Assembly (NCBI RefSeq): GCF_901933205.1
Contig: NC_044572.1
Span: forward strand, 23,088,501-23,152,500
Direction: 5' to 3'
From: Camarhynchus parvulus
Lineage: Eukaryota > Chordata > Aves > Passeriformes > Thraupidae
DNA: 64,000 bases
Part shown: one piece after another, positions 14,701 to 24,071 of the stretch
How positions within the stretch are numbered: position 1 is the first letter of the stretch
How the letters are laid out: each line of letters begins with the position of its first letter
Translations under genes and position numbers: made by a program
Notes under the pieces: generated by a model
Told to the model about the DNA's origin: nothing
Seen by the model: the letters and a program-made list of their open reading frames with translations, nothing else
Database searches by the model: none

Positions 14701-15379
14701 GGATCTCTACTGAGTCCAACGTTTTGGGCAGAGTTAGGAAACCTAGTCCCCATGTGCACTTCTGTGAGCCAAGTTCTGTAGCTTCCCTCAAGGATCAGGT
14801 CCGACAGGAGTGGGAGAATATCTGTGGGTATGCTGGTGATTTGGTGGCAGGGGCTGTTCACTGCTGTAGTAGTGGATGGGCATCAAAACACATCTTGCAC
14901 TTCTTGCTCAGGCATGGTTTAAACTGATCTGGTGTTTTGGGCCACAAAGGATTATGCTTTAATGATGAGTTTTGTGGTTTGGGGTGTTTGAAATGTAGGA
15001 CAAGTGCTTCTGGGAAGATTCTTTCCACACAGGATTTTCTTCTGTTCTGTGAAAAATCACTACACAGTTAAAATGAGCAAGTCCTAGAAACTTTCCTGAA
15101 CTTACCAGCTCTCGACCCTTGTTCTTCTCCCCACAATACCACCTCCACCCCATTTCCACTTATTCTTTCTGAGCTGGTCTTACTGATACATCTGAACTTG
15201 AAGTAGTTTTTCTCAAGCTTTTAGCTAATTACTGCATTTAGATAGTTACTGCTTCAGAACCAAAAAAAAAAAAATTAGCTTGTTAATCCAAAAATGTGTC
15301 TAGTTTTCCTTCTGTACTAGTTGGTCTGAAAAAATCTATCATGTACATGTACAAACCTTATCTGTATACACTAGAACAA
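8761..15379. other. Non-coding stretch upstream of FZD1
   Basis: AT-rich sequence with A runs at about 9,188 and 15,262 and the small tandem duplication at 13,116. A cAMP-response-like GACGTCAC lies near 10,658. I see no exon, RNA gene or intact mobile element. Confidence 0.6.
13116..13193. repeat. Two-copy tandem duplication, 39-bp period
   Basis: TCTCCTTCATTTCACTGC, a T-rich link and AGAATC-TTG-TGA occur at 13,116-13,153 and again at 13,155-13,192 with about five mismatches. This is a local duplication in non-coding sequence with no coding potential. Confidence 0.85.
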
Positions 15380-15530
15380 TCTTCTAGGTTGTTAGAGATT
15401 GCGGTTTTCGGTTTGAGAAATGTTTCCTTAATATTTCAAATGCCGACCACAGTAGGTAGAATTTCAATCAACTGATGATGCATTTGGGCATCTTAATTAC
15501 CTCTCCTGGACTGTGTGATGTGTCCCCAGG
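15380..15530. promoter_or_regulatory. Candidate regulatory block about 2.2 kb upstream of FZD1
   Basis: A complex, non-repetitive segment with CpG pairs in an AT-rich setting (GATTGCGG, TTTTCGG, ATGCCGACC). It holds a RUNX-like GACCACAG and closely packed homeodomain-like cores (ATCAACTGATGATG, CATCTTAATTACC). This composition is typical of conserved enhancers, but conservation is not shown here. Confidence 0.25.
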
Positions 15531-16799
15531 TCTAAAGAGGACAGGTAGAAAGCCAAGGAGGCTTCCCAAGACTAGTCATAAATTCACACTCATTGTCTAT
15601 GAGAAAAAGCATAGATAATACTTATTTTGATCTAAATATCCAGTGTTCAGTCTTTTTCGGATAAACAGAGAAACAATACTGCTATTTAGGGCTGAATATT
15701 TGTGCTAGAAAGAAGTTAATAGTTTTAATTACAGATGTAGATCTGAAGAGAAAAATCTGTAGCTTCAAACTAAATACGATACAATATTTAAGGAATCAAA
15801 CTGTTCAGCAGAAGATGGAAAAAGGTATTTGTGCATATCATTTTTGAACTGTGGTCCTCTGAGAAGACAGTTCTTGACAGAACTCAATGAACCTCAGGAA
15901 ACAAGGACATCAGCAATCGACATTTTTAAGGATGTGCAATTTCTAAACATGATCCCACTCCTGCAGTCGTTACACAGCACAGATTTTGCTATTAATTAGT
16001 TTGAATGTGGGACAGTTCTGCTGGGAGAAAGAAAGTGGCCTAAATAGCATGGTCCAAATTTTATCTGTAGCTATCCAAGAAATACGGATGTCTTTTATTA
16101 ACCCTTGCCACCTCTGACAGCTAGAAATAAATGCTGGAGCTGTCTTACTACTAATGGATTTTTGGAGTTCAATTAACATGTAAGGCGGAAAGGGGGGAGC
16201 ATGCTGCAGAGAAGGAAGACAGCTGGTGGGAGAAGTTCCATGCCTGGTTCAGCCCCGAATGGTAGAATGAACCTTCAGACAAACATGAAAACATTTGCAC
16301 ACACGACGGAGAGCCTTAATTACTGAATGTCTGGAGAACAGGGCAGGGTTCTTCTCTCCAGGAGCACACTTTATTATTCTTATTCAGTTCCAATGAGTAC
16401 AGTAAATCCCCCTATTCAGCCTTCATCGTTTTTCTGGGCGATGCATTTCGGGAGAGCCAACAGGACCTCCATTCTGTTTGTGCAATGGGGCTTCAGGCAT
16501 GCAAAAATGGCTACTGCTGGCGGTCACTGTATGCCCGTTCACCCCCTCCCCAGAATATAGCAAGAAGTTTCAAAAGAACCTGACGGGAGGTATTGCATGT
16601 CACACAGCATTCGATTTGGGTCGCACCGGAATAGTTGCCCACCACGCAGAGGGAGGAAGGAAAATGGGAAAGCCCTATTGGGATTATTTCGTGCGTCGGG
16701 CTGCTGCTGCGGACGCGCTGGGAGGAAGGCGCAGATAACACGCTGGCAATAGCTCGGTAGCGAGTTACTTTGTGTCTCTGGAGAGAGGCGTGTTTTAGC
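15531..16799. other. Proximal upstream region of FZD1
   Basis: A transition from AT-rich flank to CpG island. From about 16,180 the sequence gains CpG pairs and balanced composition. The overlapping short open frames on both strands resemble no known protein. It is probably proximal regulatory DNA. Confidence 0.4.
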
Positions 16800-17450
16800 C
16801 ACTCCAGTGTCACCGTGCGTGCCATGTGCGACATCGCGGTGTGTGCCTGCACGGAGCTGCGTCTCCTGCCCGCGCCTCAGGTGACCGCAGCATGTCTCCC
16901 ACCTTTCAGAGCTGCAGAGACCCCCCCACTGCACTGCTCCCCGCAGCAGAGTCCCGGCACTGCCGCGGATCCCTGCTGCAATCCTGCCCTTTGCTGTGTG
17001 CCAAACATCGATTTCCCCGCCCGGGATTATCCCGGCCGCTTGCATGGCGGGGGGCACCGGGGGTGACGGGCTCCGGCCCAGTCCGGGTGCGCCGCTCAAC
17101 AGCTCCAACAATCGTCATCAGCGGGGAATCCAAAAACAGCCTCGGGACAGCCGGGGCCGGCGCGCTGCCGACCGACTCGGCACGGCCCCGTCCCCCCGAT
17201 CACCGCCCCGCGGCGGGGCCCCTTCCCCAGCGCCGCCCCCGCCGCCTTTGTGCGCGGCGCGGGGCAGCCCCGGCCCGCCTGCGCCCGCCCCCGGCTGAGG
17301 CGTTGGGAGACGGTCCCTTACGCAGGAAAGTTCGGCGTCGGTTTCAAGGCTCCTCCCCTCCGGTGAAGCAGACTGCGGGGCGCCTGGAAACCGGTCGGAG
17401 GGAGCGCGGCGCGGCGAGGCGAGGGGCGCGGGCTCGAGGGGCCGGCACAA

Positions 17451-17492
17451 ATGGTCAGGCGGCGGCGGCGGAGGCGGCGGCGGCGGCCGTAG
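17451..17492 (+). CDS. Candidate upstream ORF encoding a poly-arginine peptide
   Basis: ATG at 17,451 opens a 13-codon frame: Met-Val, ten consecutive Arg codons (AGG and CGG), Pro, then TAG at 17,490-17,492. It ends about 210 bases before the FZD1 start and is in a different frame. Its start context has G at +4 but C at -3, so it is of medium strength. It matters only if the transcript begins upstream of 17,451, which is not shown. Runs of arginine in nascent chains are known to slow or stall ribosomes, so this could dampen FZD1 translation. It may equally be a by-product of the CGG repeat. Confidence 0.35.
   Translation: MVRRRRRRRRRRP
17459..17489 (+). repeat. CGG trinucleotide tract in the FZD1 leader
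   Basis: Four CGG units, one AGG, then four more CGG units, with flanking AGG and CCG. This interrupted array lies in the presumed 5'UTR and encodes the arginine run of the upstream ORF. CGG arrays of this kind are prone to length change between individuals and species. Confidence 0.85.
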
Positions 17493-17601
17493 TCGGAGGC
17501 GCGGAGGACGCTGCCGCCGGTGCGGCCAGAGCTGCGCGCTGCGCTCCGCGGCCGCGTGAGTGGCGGCCGGAGCTGCCCTGTCCCTGCCCGCCGCTCCCTT
17601 C

Positions 17602-17631
17602 ATGAGTCGCAAGTTCGGGCCGGGAGGAGCA

Positions 17632-17662
<31 letters not shown>

Positions 17663-17703
17663 GGGCGGCGGGAGCCCGGCAGGGCAGGCGGCACCGACTG
17701 AGC
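17602..17703 (+). other. FZD1: Possible in-frame N-terminal extension of FZD1
   Basis: An ATG at 17,602 is in frame with the 17,704 start and would add 34 residues, beginning MSRKFGPGG and followed by eleven alanines and a basic [11 protein letters not shown] stretch. Its context is weak (T at -3, A at +4), while the 17,704 ATG is strong. The extension would place a charged, alanine-rich segment ahead of the signal peptide, which is unusual for a secreted-pathway protein. I treat 17,704 as the main start and this one as a minor alternative or plain leader sequence. Confidence 0.35.
17632..17662 (+). repeat. GCG trinucleotide array upstream of FZD1 start
   Basis: About ten uninterrupted GCG units lie just ahead of the FZD1 start. 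In the frame of the receptor they read as alanine. This second pure GC triplet array in the leader is likely polymorphic and difficult to sequence. Confidence 0.9.
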
Positions 17704-19453
17704 ATGGCCGAGCGGCGCGGGCCGGCGGTGAGCGGCGGCGGGGAAGTTGGCAGCGGCCGGTGCCCGCGGCTGCCGCTGCTGCTGGTGCTGCTGTGGGCGG
17801 CGGCGCTCCCGGCCGGGGGGCAGCTGCCGGCGTCGCAGTACAACGGCGAGCGGGGCATCTCCATCCCTGACCACGGCTACTGCCAGCCCATCTCCATCCC
17901 TCTCTGCACTGACATCGCCTACAACCAGACCATCATGCCCAACCTGCTGGGCCACACCAACCAGGAGGACGCGGGGCTGGAGGTGCACCAGTTCTACCCG
18001 CTGGTGAAGGTGCAGTGCTCGGCCGAGCTCAAGTTCTTCCTGTGCTCTATGTACGCGCCGGTGTGCACCGTGCTGGAGCAGGCCCTGCCGCCCTGCCGCT
18101 CCCTCTGCGAGCGGGCCCGCCAGGGCTGCGAGGCCCTCATGAACAAGTTCGGCTTCCAGTGGCCCGACACGCTGCGCTGCGAAAAGTTCCCGGTGCACGG
18201 GGCTGGCGAGCTCTGCGTGGGGCAGAACGCCTCCGAGCGCGGCACCCCCACGCCCGCCCTGCGCCCCGAGAGCTGGACCAGCAACCCGCACCGCGGGGGC
18301 GCCGGCGGCGGGGCCGGGGCCCGGCGAGCCCCGCGGGCGCTTCACCTGCCCGCGGGCGCTGAAGGTGCCCTCCTACCTGAACTACCGCTTCCTGGGAGAG
18401 AAGGACTGCGGGGCGCCCTGCGAGCCCGGCCGCCTCTACGGGCTCATGTACTTCGGGCCCGAGGAGCTGCGCTTCTCCCGCACCTGGATCGGCATCTGGT
18501 CCGTGCTCTGCTGTGCCTCTACCCTCTTCACCGTCCTCACCTACTTGGTGGACATGAAGCGATTCAGCTACCCTGAGCGGCCCATCATCTTCCTCTCAGG
18601 CTGCTACACGGCGGTGGCCGTGGCCTACATCGCCGGCTTCCTCCTGGAGGAGAGGGTGGTCTGCAACGAGCGCTTTGCCGAGGACGGCTCCCGCACCGTG
18701 GCACAGGGCACGAAGCGGGAGGGCTGCACCATCCTCTTCATGATGCTCTACTTCTTCGGCATGGCCAGCTCCATCTGGTGGGTCATCCTCTCCCTCACCT
18801 GGTTCCTTGCTGCTGGCATGAAGTGGGGCCATGAGGCCATTGAGGCCAACTCCCAGTACTTTCATCTGGCCGCCTGGGCCGTGCCGGCCATCAAGACCAT
18901 CACCATCCTTGCCCTGGGACAAGTGGATGGCGACGTCCTCAGCGGCGTCTGCTTTGTGGGCATCAACAACGTGGATGCCCTGAGGGGCTTCGTGCTGGCC
19001 CCCTTGTTCGTCTACCTGTTCATCGGCACCTCTTTCCTGCTGGCTGGCTTTGTGTCCCTCTTCAGGATCCGGACCATCATGAAGCATGACGGCACCAAGA
19101 CAGAAAAGCTGGAGAAGCTCATGGTGAGGATAGGCATCTTCAGCGTCCTCTACACGGTGCCGGCCACCATCGTCATTGCCTGCTATTTTTACGAGCAAGC
19201 TTTTAGGGAACAGTGGGAGAGGAGCTGGGTCACGCAGAGCTGTAAGAGTTATGCCATTCCCTGCCCCAACAACCACAGCGGCCACCACCCGCCCATGAGC
19301 CCCGACTTCACTGTCTTCATGATCAAGTATCTCATGACCTTAATCGTGGGCATCACCTCGGGCTTCTGGATCTGGTCTGGGAAAACCCTGAACTCCTGGA
19401 GGAAGTTTTACACCAGGCTCACCAACAGCAAGCAGGGCGAGACCACGGTCTGA
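17704..19453 (+). CDS. FZD1: Frizzled-1 Wnt receptor (single exon, frame broken once)
   Basis: Seven-pass plasma-membrane receptor for Wnt ligands, acting through Dishevelled. Seen: about 582 residues if one frame change at 18,292-18,325 is bridged. A signal peptide has a leucine-rich core at residues 23-36. The cysteine-rich domain spans about residues 55-175 with all ten cysteines (C60 to C171) and N-glycosylation sites N74 and N175. A Gly/Pro linker carries the break, and seven membrane segments lie between about 260 and 555. The motif K560-T-L-N-S-W565 and the C-terminal PDZ ligand ETTV follow. FZD1 is preferred over FZD2 and FZD7 because of the C-tail [10 protein letters not shown] and the long third extracellular loop with HHPPMSPDF. 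Human FZD1 is 647 residues; the difference lies mainly in a Pro/Gln-rich N-terminal stretch that is absent here. The start at 17,704 has A at -3 and G at +4. Read literally, the ORF would stop at 18,576 after 290 codons, before any membrane segment. No intron is needed. Confidence 0.95.
18292..18325 (+). other. FZD1: Frame break in the FZD1 linker
   Basis: Upstream of this stretch the receptor reads in the frame of the 17,704 ATG, through TSNPHRGG. From base 18,326 it reads one base later, through [13 protein letters not shown], and stays open to the stop at 19,451-19,453. The change equals one extra base or two missing bases inside runs of G and C. The exact base cannot be placed because several positions give sensible glycine/proline linkers. 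Both flanking halves look fully constrained, so a base-calling or assembly error in GC-rich sequence is more likely than a real loss of the receptor. Confidence 0.85.
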
Positions 19454-19694
19454 GATCTCTGCTTGCCAGGCTAGGGAGATGCGGGCAGGCGGAGGACTGA
19501 GGCTCTGCCTCGGGAAGCAGCTCCTTATCCAGCCTGGGCAAACTTTTGGGACTGCGAATGGCTTCCGCAGGCGGCGGGGAGCGGAGGACGAGCTAGGGGG
19601 CCCCAGTGCTGGGATCTCCGGGCTCTGCCCACCCTGTGCTGCTCGGGCTGTCTCCTGTAGGAGCTGAACGCACTGTCAGGTTGGGGGAGAGGGA

Positions 19695-19702
19695 TGTAAA
19701 TA
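19695..19702 (+). promoter_or_regulatory. Pumilio response element-like TGTAAATA
   Basis: An exact match to the PUF-protein consensus UGUANAUA, about 240 bases after the FZD1 stop codon in an AT-rich part of the 3'UTR. Pumilio binding here is an inference; eight-base matches also occur by chance. Confidence 0.35.
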
Positions 19703-20045
19703 GCCTCTGTAAGATTTTGTAAGTATATTTGTATTTAAATTACAAAAAAACTCACTTTTTTTTTTAATTATTTAGGACACTTCTAACCCGTTTGCGGATT
19801 TTACGTCCTTGCTTATCACCCCCGCTTTTTTTTTTTTTTTTTTTAATTTAAAGGAAAAAAAGGCTTTGGATTTTTATTTCGTAGGGAAGGATGGGTAAAG
19901 CTGCCGGTAAAAGAATCGAAAACAAATCCCCTTCTTCTCCCCCACACAGGTTTTGTAATGGCTTTGCTTGGAATTTCAGCTGCATGAGCAGGAGGGCGCG
20001 GAGCGGGCTGCGGCCGGGGGCGCCTCCTGACCCGGGCTGGGTCCT

Positions 20046-20104
20046 GGTCCCGGTCCCGGTCCCGGTCCCGGTCCCGGTCCCGGTCCCGGTCCCGGTCCCG
20101 GTCC
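20046..20104 (+). repeat. GGTCCC hexamer tandem array
   Basis: Nine perfect and one nearly complete copy of GGTCCC lie head to tail. On the opposite strand it is GGGACC repeated, which fits the G-quadruplex pattern of four G3 tracts with three-base loops. The array lies about 600 bases after the FZD1 stop codon, in a GC-rich block within or just beyond the 3'UTR. No protein is evident: the open frames crossing it are Val-Pro or Gly-Pro dipeptide repeats on either strand, as expected from the hexamer. Confidence 0.95.
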
Positions 20105-20158
20105 GCCCGCGGTAGCGTGGAGGTGGGGACGGGGAGGGAGGAGCGCCGCTTCCCGCCG

Positions 20159-20177
20159 CGGCCCCGGCCCCGGCCCC
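20159..20177 (+). repeat. Short GGCCCC array
   Basis: Three copies of GGCCCC (GGGGCC on the other strand) follow the GGTCCC array by about 55 bases. It is too short to be called a satellite, but it adds to the G-rich minus strand of this block. Confidence 0.7.
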
Positions 20178-20690
20178 GTCTGGGAGCACCGACCCCGCCC
20201 GGTCCCGTACGGGGAGAACGGAGAAGTGCCCGGGCATGGCGCAGGAGCGGCGCTGCGCCGAGCCCCGGCCCCGCTGGCCCCCGCCGGGCCTTTCTGGGGG
20301 TACAAAGAGCAGCCGTGCTCGGGGCGGGCCGCTGTGAGCGGGGAGAGCCCCTCGCGGTGCCCGGGGCCGGGGCGGCCGCCGCCCGCCGGGGGTGCCGGGT
20401 CCGGCCGTGCCGCGCATGGCTCGGGAGCGGTTGGCCCGGTTCGGTGTACGGGTTGGGGTTCATTCGCACCGCCTGCACCTGTAGCACCTCCGATGGCTCA
20501 GGAGGTGGATGGCGGCAGAAACACACCGAAATTCCCTCCTGCTGGCGTTTTTTTCTAAGCCCACTTTCCAGTGCGGGGGCGCCCCGCGGGTGCTCCTACC
20601 GCCGCCTGCCCCGGTCCCTCCCGCCGGGCTGCTGCCGGCTGGGGTCAGCAGGATCAGGAAATACGGGCTCCGTGAAAAGAACCTCATCGG

Positions 20691-20696
20691 AATAAA
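20691..20696 (+). other. Candidate poly(A) signal AATAAA (proximal)
   Basis: AATAAA is followed within about 25-40 bases by a GT-rich stretch (GCTTTTGTTTGTTT), which is the expected downstream element. It would end an FZD1 3'UTR of about 1.25 kb. Confidence 0.45.
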
Positions 20697-21366
20697 ACGC
20701 AGCATTCAGTTTGGGGCTTTTGTTTGTTTCCTCCCTGCCCCCTAGTTATATTCATACACCGGCTCTTCATATGGGAAACATTGGAGCCATTGCCATTCCT
20801 CTGAATTTTAATTCATTGAGATTTAAATCATTACACATTATGAGGGTGTGATGATTTTTGCCAGTAGTAAAAACAATGGAAAGGAAAACAGTAAAGCAGA
20901 ATGCTTAAGCATTCTGGTGAGATGTGAGACCTGAAAGAGCCTCTGCTGTCTTTTTTCCCCTCTTTTTTCGGTACAGAAATAACATTGCATACTGCAAGGA
21001 TAAAATACCATGTGTGCAGTATATCAGCTGCCTTGTGTACTCCTGGGTGTGTGGGACTGTGCTTCTAATACGTTAAAAAAGTTAAAGACGAAATTGTAAC
21101 TTTCAACAGATGCATTTGAATATGTAGACCTCTGTATGAAAAACAGCAGAATGCTTCTCTCCTGATTGTATTGTTTTAAACTTTTTTTTATATTACAAAT
21201 GCCTGTATTTAGGTTCATAAACATTATCTATGGCTACCATACCCTGAAATGCAAAATTATTTTAATTTGGTATGCATTTATTTCTGTTCATTATCACAAG
21301 ATCATCTATATTTATAGAGGAATAGAAATTTATATATATTAAATACCATATTTTTAATTTCTCTGA

Positions 21367-21372
21367 AATAAA
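21367..21372 (+). other. Candidate poly(A) signal AATAAA (distal)
   Basis: AATAAA lies in an AT-rich stretch and is followed by TTGAGGTTTTGT. It would end an FZD1 3'UTR of about 1.9 kb. Which of the two signals is used cannot be decided from sequence. Confidence 0.45.
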
Positions 21373-24071
21373 TTGAGGTTTTGTACAAAAGTAGCTTGTC
21401 CCTTTACGTATTCCTCTAACTCATACTGTGTGAAAGCAGTGTATATACTACAAGATGTGTGGGATTCCTTTTTTCTTTTCTTATGTTGAGTTCACAGTAA
21501 CAAGCTGGAATTCAGTGTAGGAATTCATTGTGCATTTTGGTTTTTATCTCTGGGCCAGTCTAGATTAATCCTTCAAAAGAAGTAATGTAAACTACTCAAG
21601 ATCTCTGACAGGGCATGGTCAGTGGTGTGAAATCCAAGAAGAGATCTGCTATATGGTAGGAGAAGAAAGAAGCTCACCAGTTCTTTTTTGGTGGGGGTTT
21701 GTGGTTTTTTTTTCTTTTTTTTTTTTGGTTGCAGAAAAGAGTTCTCACAACTTAGCCTTTCTTCTCATTTTCCTTTTTATTAAAATTTAAAAAAACCTTC
21801 AGTGCTTAAAATGACACTCAAATTATGTTGCAATATTGTCAGAATGTTTTAGTGAGTAAAATAGTTTTATTTCCTGAATTTTGACTGTTTGGTTAATCCA
21901 GAGTTAAATGTTCATGGAAGCATTTCAGCTTTGTGGAAAGTACACACATTCTTTAACCTTTCAATGCAATACATTTTTTTCTTTTTTTTCTGTAATTCAT
22001 TTTTTGAAGTGCCATTCGGTAAGTGTGGGTTTATTAGGAAAGACTAGTTAATTATCAAACTTGATTTTTGATTTTTAGCGTTATAAGCTAGTAAAGCATT
22101 TGTTTCTGTAGATCTGGAGGCAGATACAAATGATTTTTGGCTTGTTTACTTTATTCAAATTGTGATGCATAAACAGCTATAAGGAAGTAAGAGAAGCTTA
22201 ACAGAATTTCTCTAAGGTGAGACAAGGGGGCAGGGTTTTCTCATTATTTTAAAATTTATTCCACACAAACATAGTTCCTGCTTTCTCAGATATTTGGACA
22301 TTTTTCTCTTTTTTTTCCTCTTCAAGTTTTGTTGTTTTTTTTTTTTTTTCCTTCCTTTTTTGGGGGATATTTCCTTCCTATTTGGGGGGTATTTAAAATT
22401 GTGCTGATCAGCACTCTGCTAATGACCTGAAGTACAAGCCATTCACTTTCGTTGCAATGGAATTCTTTTTGGTTAGTGTATAATTACATTTCATCCCTTT
22501 TGGCTAATCTGTTTTCTTGCAACAATGTATGTGATCTATTTATGGGTGGGAGAAGACATTTCTTTGTAACAGAGATGTTGCAATTTATGGTAAAGATGGG
22601 AAGACTAATTTTTAAAAATACTTCTCAGAAATGAATAATGGATTTTTTTCTACAAGAAGTAAAATGTCAGTATTTACAGTTCATGTTTTGCAGTAGATAT
22701 GGATCCCCTTCAGTTCTCTGGGTTTTTGTTTTGTTTTTTTTTTTCAGAACTAAAGCTCCATGTTCAATCTTGGTTATTTTAATAAATATACCAGAGAGTG
22801 CAGTATGTTCATAAATCTGTTGAAAGAGCACCCCCTGCTTTTTTGTTTGCTATTTGGTTTGCTATAAAAATTTGGTTGCAATTTCTGTGACCCTTCACAG
22901 GGCAGTAATTTGCAAAGGTCACAGTCATCAGCGAATGCTGTGGCAATGTCTGTGTGGCTCACCCACCTTTTTATATTTGATTTCTCAACACATAATGGTA
23001 TTTCAGATGCTTTATTAATAAGATACAAAAATATCTTTTTCATGGGGCCTCAGTAATGGTTTGCTGTTAAAAGGAAATCTATCCATCGCTCCAGGGGTTT
23101 TAGAGGAGGGTTTTTACAACATAGTCTGGGTGATTGATGTGCCATGGTAACCAGAGAAAGTATCAATATACAGTAAGTAGAAAGTATCAGCATATGAAGA
23201 AGCAGTTTTCCCCACTTTTCCTGTCCCTGACAAGATTATTATAAGAACAAACTTGATAAAGTTTTTTGGACTGAAGTTCTTGTTTAGGCATTCCACACTC
23301 AGCAGCTTTGCTTTCTCTCATGGGATATATTAATACCCTGAAATGAAGGGACACTCAAAATCACCATTCCCCTGAAGAGGCTGTAGCCTGAAGAGGTGGG
23401 GATGTTGATTTACTGTTCATCCTTCAGTAACAGTAATGCTCTTTAATGTAGTGGCAAATTTGTGGTATTGGAATGAAATTATATGCTGTTTCCATAACAA
23501 ATCCTATTGGGAAGGAGTAGGATTTCTGGTTTGTTCATATAGTAATGCCCAAAAATCTCTGGTATATGCACATATTTGTGTGTGTGTTTGTGTTGTGTTT
23601 GGTTTTGTTTTTTCTTCAACAGAGGGGCAAGACAAGGCTGAAAGCTAGTGGGGCTCAAATCTGCCCTCTGGATGATGCCCACCCTTCTGCTGCCATCCCT
23701 TTGTGCTTTTTAAAAAAATTGTTATTCAAAGGGATGATAACGAGTTATGAGAAGAGACTGCTGTTTATTTACATGATGAGTATTTTTCAAAATAGGCTAT
23801 GGGCTAGTATCTCATCAGTCTTTTGCCAATCCCAGTCATGAGAGACAACTTCCAGACTGTCACTGTAGTTCTTTTTAAATTGTGTGCACCCTGAAGCTGA
23901 GCAGAGAAAGTAATCCTGAGTTTGGCATGGTACACTTTAAAATTATTGAGAGTACTCTTGCAAGAAGTTTGCATTTGTGTGACATAATCTTCCACTCCAG
24001 TGCTGCATGGCCTCAGAAGGAGCTTCAACTAGCAAAACTCAAGACAGATGAAGAGGCGCTAAATCAAGCAT

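Larger units (their letters stand above)
16800..18560. promoter_or_regulatory. CpG island spanning FZD1 promoter, leader and 5' coding half
   Basis: CpG density and GC content rise sharply at about 16,800, peak between 17,000 and 18,400, and decline inside the coding region. GC-box-like runs such as CCCGCCC occur near 17,015 and 17,280, and no TATA box is obvious. This is the usual pattern for a TATA-less developmental-gene promoter with dispersed start sites. The transcription start cannot be fixed from sequence alone, so the split between promoter and 5'UTR is unknown. Confidence 0.8.
19990..20660. other. Second GC-rich, CpG-rich block downstream of FZD1
   Basis: Between two AT-rich stretches the sequence turns abruptly GC-rich, with many CpG pairs and runs such as CCGGGGCCGGGG. 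Long open frames on both strands here are low in complexity (Pro, Gly, Arg, Ala) and resemble no family I know, so I do not call genes. It may be a GC-expanded part of the FZD1 3'UTR, a downstream CpG island or a promoter for a non-coding RNA. Confidence 0.7.
19454..21395 (+). other. FZD1: FZD1 3' untranslated region (extent inferred)
   Basis: The stop codon is followed by about 230 bases of mixed composition, then AT-rich sequence from 19,690. This part includes a perfect Pumilio-type element TGTAAATA at 19,695-19,702 and a 19-base T run at 19,826-19,844. A GC-rich block interrupts it at about 20,000-20,660, and AT-rich sequence then resumes. Candidate poly(A) signals are at 20,691 and 21,367, and either could end the transcript. 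I infer the 3' limit from the second signal. The GC-rich block might instead lie beyond a short 3'UTR, although I saw no AATAAA before it. Confidence 0.6.

Noticed and set aside
1..16000. Possible terminal exons of CDK14, the upstream neighbour of FZD1 in other vertebrates
   Set aside because: No translated segment matches a kinase C-terminal lobe or tail; the gene probably lies outside this window.
16826..17605. Open frame of 259 codons on the plus strand upstream of FZD1
   Set aside because: Low-complexity Arg/Ala/Pro composition from CpG-island sequence; no domain and no signs of a conserved protein.
17455..18345. Long open frame of 296 codons on the minus strand across the FZD1 5' half
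   Set aside because: Antisense shadow of a GC-rich coding region. Its composition is Ala/Arg/Gly/Pro-rich with no recognisable domain, while the plus strand encodes a clear receptor.
18596..19288. Open frame of 230 codons on the minus strand inside FZD1
   Set aside because: It mirrors the codon pattern of the FZD1 membrane region; rich in Asp/His/Gly with no family resemblance.
19843..20526. Overlapping open frames on both strands of the GC block, including Asp-Arg and Gly-Pro dipeptide repeats
   Set aside because: The dipeptides come from the GGTCCC hexamer array; no start context or domain supports a protein.
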